Shown here: one piece after another, positions 62,592 to 64,000 of the stretch
Layout: each line of letters opens with the position of its first letter
Numbering within the stretch: position 1 is the first letter of the stretch
DNA from: JABDGV01 sp964577935
Lineage (GTDB): Bacteria; Chlamydiota; Chlamydiia; Chlamydiales; FEN-1388
Direction: 5' to 3'
Assembly: GCA_964577935.1 (NCBI GenBank)
Contig: CAZOAJ010000010.1
Location: forward strand, 13,564-77,563
Length of the DNA stretch: 64,000 nt
The notes under the pieces: generated by a model
What the model saw: only the letters and a program-made list of their open reading frames with translations
Databases searched by the model: none
What the model was told of the DNA's origin: nothing
Program-made: the position numbers and the translations under genes

Positions 62592-63551
62592 ATGCAAACT
62601 ATACCAAGAATTCTTGTATCTCTTTTTCTTCAACTTTTAATTGCAGTTTCGCTTCATTCGCATCAACAATACAATTCTATTGATCCGAATGCTGATCCAT
62701 ATGGAGAGAGGACAGCCCAGGAAGTTGTTCTGATAACTGGAGCAAGCAAAGGAATTGGATATTCAATTGCCAAAGTCCTCGTTGAAAAAGGACATACCAT
62801 CTACGCCGGTGTACGTTCTACATCTCAACTAGATAATCTCAAAGAACTTCAAAAAAAGCATGGCGATCGATTTCATATAATAATGCTCGACGTGACTGAT
62901 CAGGAAAGTGTTGATGAAGCTGTAAAAACAATTCTTTCAAAAGAACATAAGATCGATGTTCTAGTGAATAACGCGGGAATCTTAATGTATGGATCTCCAG
63001 AAAATATGACAATTCAAGAAGCCGAACAAATCTTTGCAGTCAACTTCTTTGGAGTATTGCGTGTCACCAATGCAGTCTTGCCGACCATGCGTGCCCAGAA
63101 AAGTGGAAAGATTATTCAAATCAGCTCAAGAAGTGGATTTAGACCTCTTCCTTCCATAAGTATTTATGCGGCGTCCAAGTTTGCCTTAGAAGCAATGTCT
63201 GAAACGCTTCAAGCCTATGTAAAACCATTCAACATTACCGTTTCTCTTATACAACCAGGACCCGTAAGGACTGAGTTAGACCTTCTGGCAGCATTTGGAA
63301 CGAATCTTCCAAGAGATATAGATCCCTATTATCCAGTGCTGATTGAATCTGGACTTATGGAGGTCAATGATCCCTCAACTCAAGAACCAGAAGAGATTGC
63401 GGATATTGTGGAAAAAATAATAGTGTCTTCCTGCCCAAGACTTCGCTACCAGACGACTCAAGCTATTGAGGTACAGGCAAGTCGTAGGCTTGTGGACATC
63501 ACTGGAAAGAGTAATCTTGAAGAGCTAGAAGCACTGCTTTACTCAAAGTAA
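62592..63551 (+). CDS. Secreted or membrane-anchored short-chain dehydrogenase/reductase
   Basis: An SDR oxidoreductase with the cofactor motif TGASKGIG, NNAG in VLVNNAGIL, and the catalytic Tyr-Lys in YAASK preceded by SSRSG. Unusually for an SDR it begins with a hydrophobic stretch (ILVSLFLQLLIAVSL, residues ~6-20), a signal peptide or anchor, followed by a polar linker before the Rossmann fold. I use the ATG at 62592, which has AAGGA upstream; the frame is open 15 codons earlier. The substrate is unknown; the C-terminal part resembles retinol/steroid-type SDRs. NAD(P) outside the cytoplasm would be limiting, so the catalytic part may face inward. Confidence 0.85.
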   Translation: MQTIPRILVSLFLQLLIAVSLHSHQQYNSIDPNADPYGERTAQEVVLITGASKGIGYSIAKVLVEKGHTIYAGVRSTSQLDNLKELQKKHGDRFHIIMLDVTDQESVDEAVKTILSKEHKIDVLVNNAGILMYGSPENMTIQEAEQIFAVNFFGVLRVTNAVLPTMRAQKSGKIIQISSRSGFRPLPSISIYAASKFALEAMSETLQAYVKPFNITVSLIQPGPVRTELDLLAAFGTNLPRDIDPYYPVLIESGLMEVNDPSTQEPEEIADIVEKIIVSSCPRLRYQTTQAIEVQASRRLVDITGKSNLEELEALLYSK

Positions 63552-63596
63552 TTTTTTTCGATAGAGCCTAGTTGACATAGTGTTTGAGGAATCTAA

Positions 63597-64000
63597 ATGC
63601 CATATTCATTTATAGCTGCATCATACAATGTTTTAAATCCATACCACGCACTCCGCTGGAAGACCGTTGAAGGACTTGAAGAAACTCAAGATGGCCCCAT
63701 AAGCAATTGGGATAAACGTGAGCCTATCATCATCAAGACCTTGCAAGATGCAGATATAACTGTTGCATGCCTTCAAGAGGTATCTCCTTCAACACTAAGT
63801 CAACTTGAAACGAATCTAAAAAGCACATATCAGATTGCAGATAGCTGCATGGCTCCCTCAAATGACGATCCTGCTTCAACTTTTGGTGTTGCGATTCTCT
63901 ACAACCGCGTAAAAGTCGATTTAATTGCAAAAAAATCCTTTTATATTCCTGTAGGAGAAGAGCTACGAGGGCTTGTTATTGCAGACTTCTATGATAAGAG
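63597..64000 (+). CDS. Endonuclease/exonuclease/phosphatase-family protein, cut by window edge
   Basis: An open frame from the ATG at 63597, with GAGGA before it, runs off the right edge after about 134 codons. The opening FIAASYNVLNP and ITVACLQEVSP are the first two blocks of the DNase I-like (EEP) fold, where the Asn and the Glu bind the metal. The family includes exonuclease III, sphingomyelinases and inositol-phosphate phosphatases (CCR4-like enzymes share the NVL block). No signal peptide is seen. The part that would separate these is outside the window. Confidence 0.8.
   Translation, partial: MPYSFIAASYNVLNPYHALRWKTVEGLEETQDGPISNWDKREPIIIKTLQDADITVACLQEVSPSTLSQLETNLKSTYQIADSCMAPSNDDPASTFGVAILYNRVKVDLIAKKSFYIPVGEELRGLVIADFYDK

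Noticed and set aside
1..64000. CRISPR arrays, complete insertion sequences, prophage, rRNA, replication origin
   Set aside because: No regularly spaced repeats, transposase with terminal repeats, phage structural genes, rRNA sequences or DnaA-box clusters were seen; only one tRNA was found.

Overview
This window reads as chromosome of a chlamydia outside the Chlamydiaceae (an 'environmental', probably amoeba-associated member of the Parachlamydiales-type lineages). The signs are a double-length UvrA, a PknD-type kinase with a DWG motif, a groESL unit next to pepF, an RNase HIII gene near a RodZ-like gene, a dapL-type lysine/DAP pathway, and several F-box-like, Sel1/TPR-like and kinase-like proteins of the kind seen in amoeba-associated chlamydiae. 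Base composition is moderately AT-rich and looks even, with no integrated phage, complete insertion sequence or CRISPR array. I cannot name the genus from sequence alone.

Layout. 1-2.5 kb (minus): a truncated membrane-anchored protein, an HU/IHF-like protein with a basic tail, and tyrS. 2.7-9.1 kb: a small AT-hook protein, a NIF3-family gene, rpiA, a bifunctional-nuclease-domain gene, pepF, then groES-groEL under a CIRCE operator that lies across the pepF stop codon. 9.2-14.9 kb: an accessory stretch with an F-box/DUF4116-like gene, a membrane-anchored protein, a long unknown gene split by a frameshift at an A7 tract, tRNA-Asn, a decayed remnant and a possible structured RNA. 14.9-18.7 kb: brnQ and, convergent to it, an 874-residue protein carrying a CX5R phosphatase motif, a candidate SopB/IpgD-like effector. 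18.9-34.6 kb (plus): mutS, a 29-residue microprotein, a conserved unknown, priA, uvrA, pknD and a Nudix gene. 34.5-37.1 kb: an Inc-like membrane protein and an atypical kinase with a C9 tract near its start. 37-42 kb: pgm, a small gene broken by TGA, rnz, an SGNH-type secreted protein with an unknown partner, and rpmB. 42.2-50 kb: a tight operon ubiD-PLD-dapB-dapA-dapL running into two tandem F-box paralogues. 50-55.6 kb: metallophosphoesterase, two MarC paralogues, truA, a secreted OB-fold-like protein, then rodZ-DUF368 (minus). 55.7-64 kb: two Sel1/TPR-like paralogues, another F-box-like gene, rnhC, recN, a secreted short-chain dehydrogenase and a truncated DNase I-like gene.

How it fits together. 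Housekeeping genes for repair (mutS, uvrA, priA, recN, rnhC), protein folding (groESL), and DAP/cell-wall work (dapB-dapA-dapL, rodZ, DUF368) are interleaved with host-interaction candidates: F-box proteins, the CX5R phosphatase, an Inc-like protein, two kinases and Sel1/TPR proteins. The most interesting leads are the putative phosphoinositide phosphatase, the homopolymer tracts that could switch genes on or off (A7 and C9), and the CIRCE embedded in pepF.
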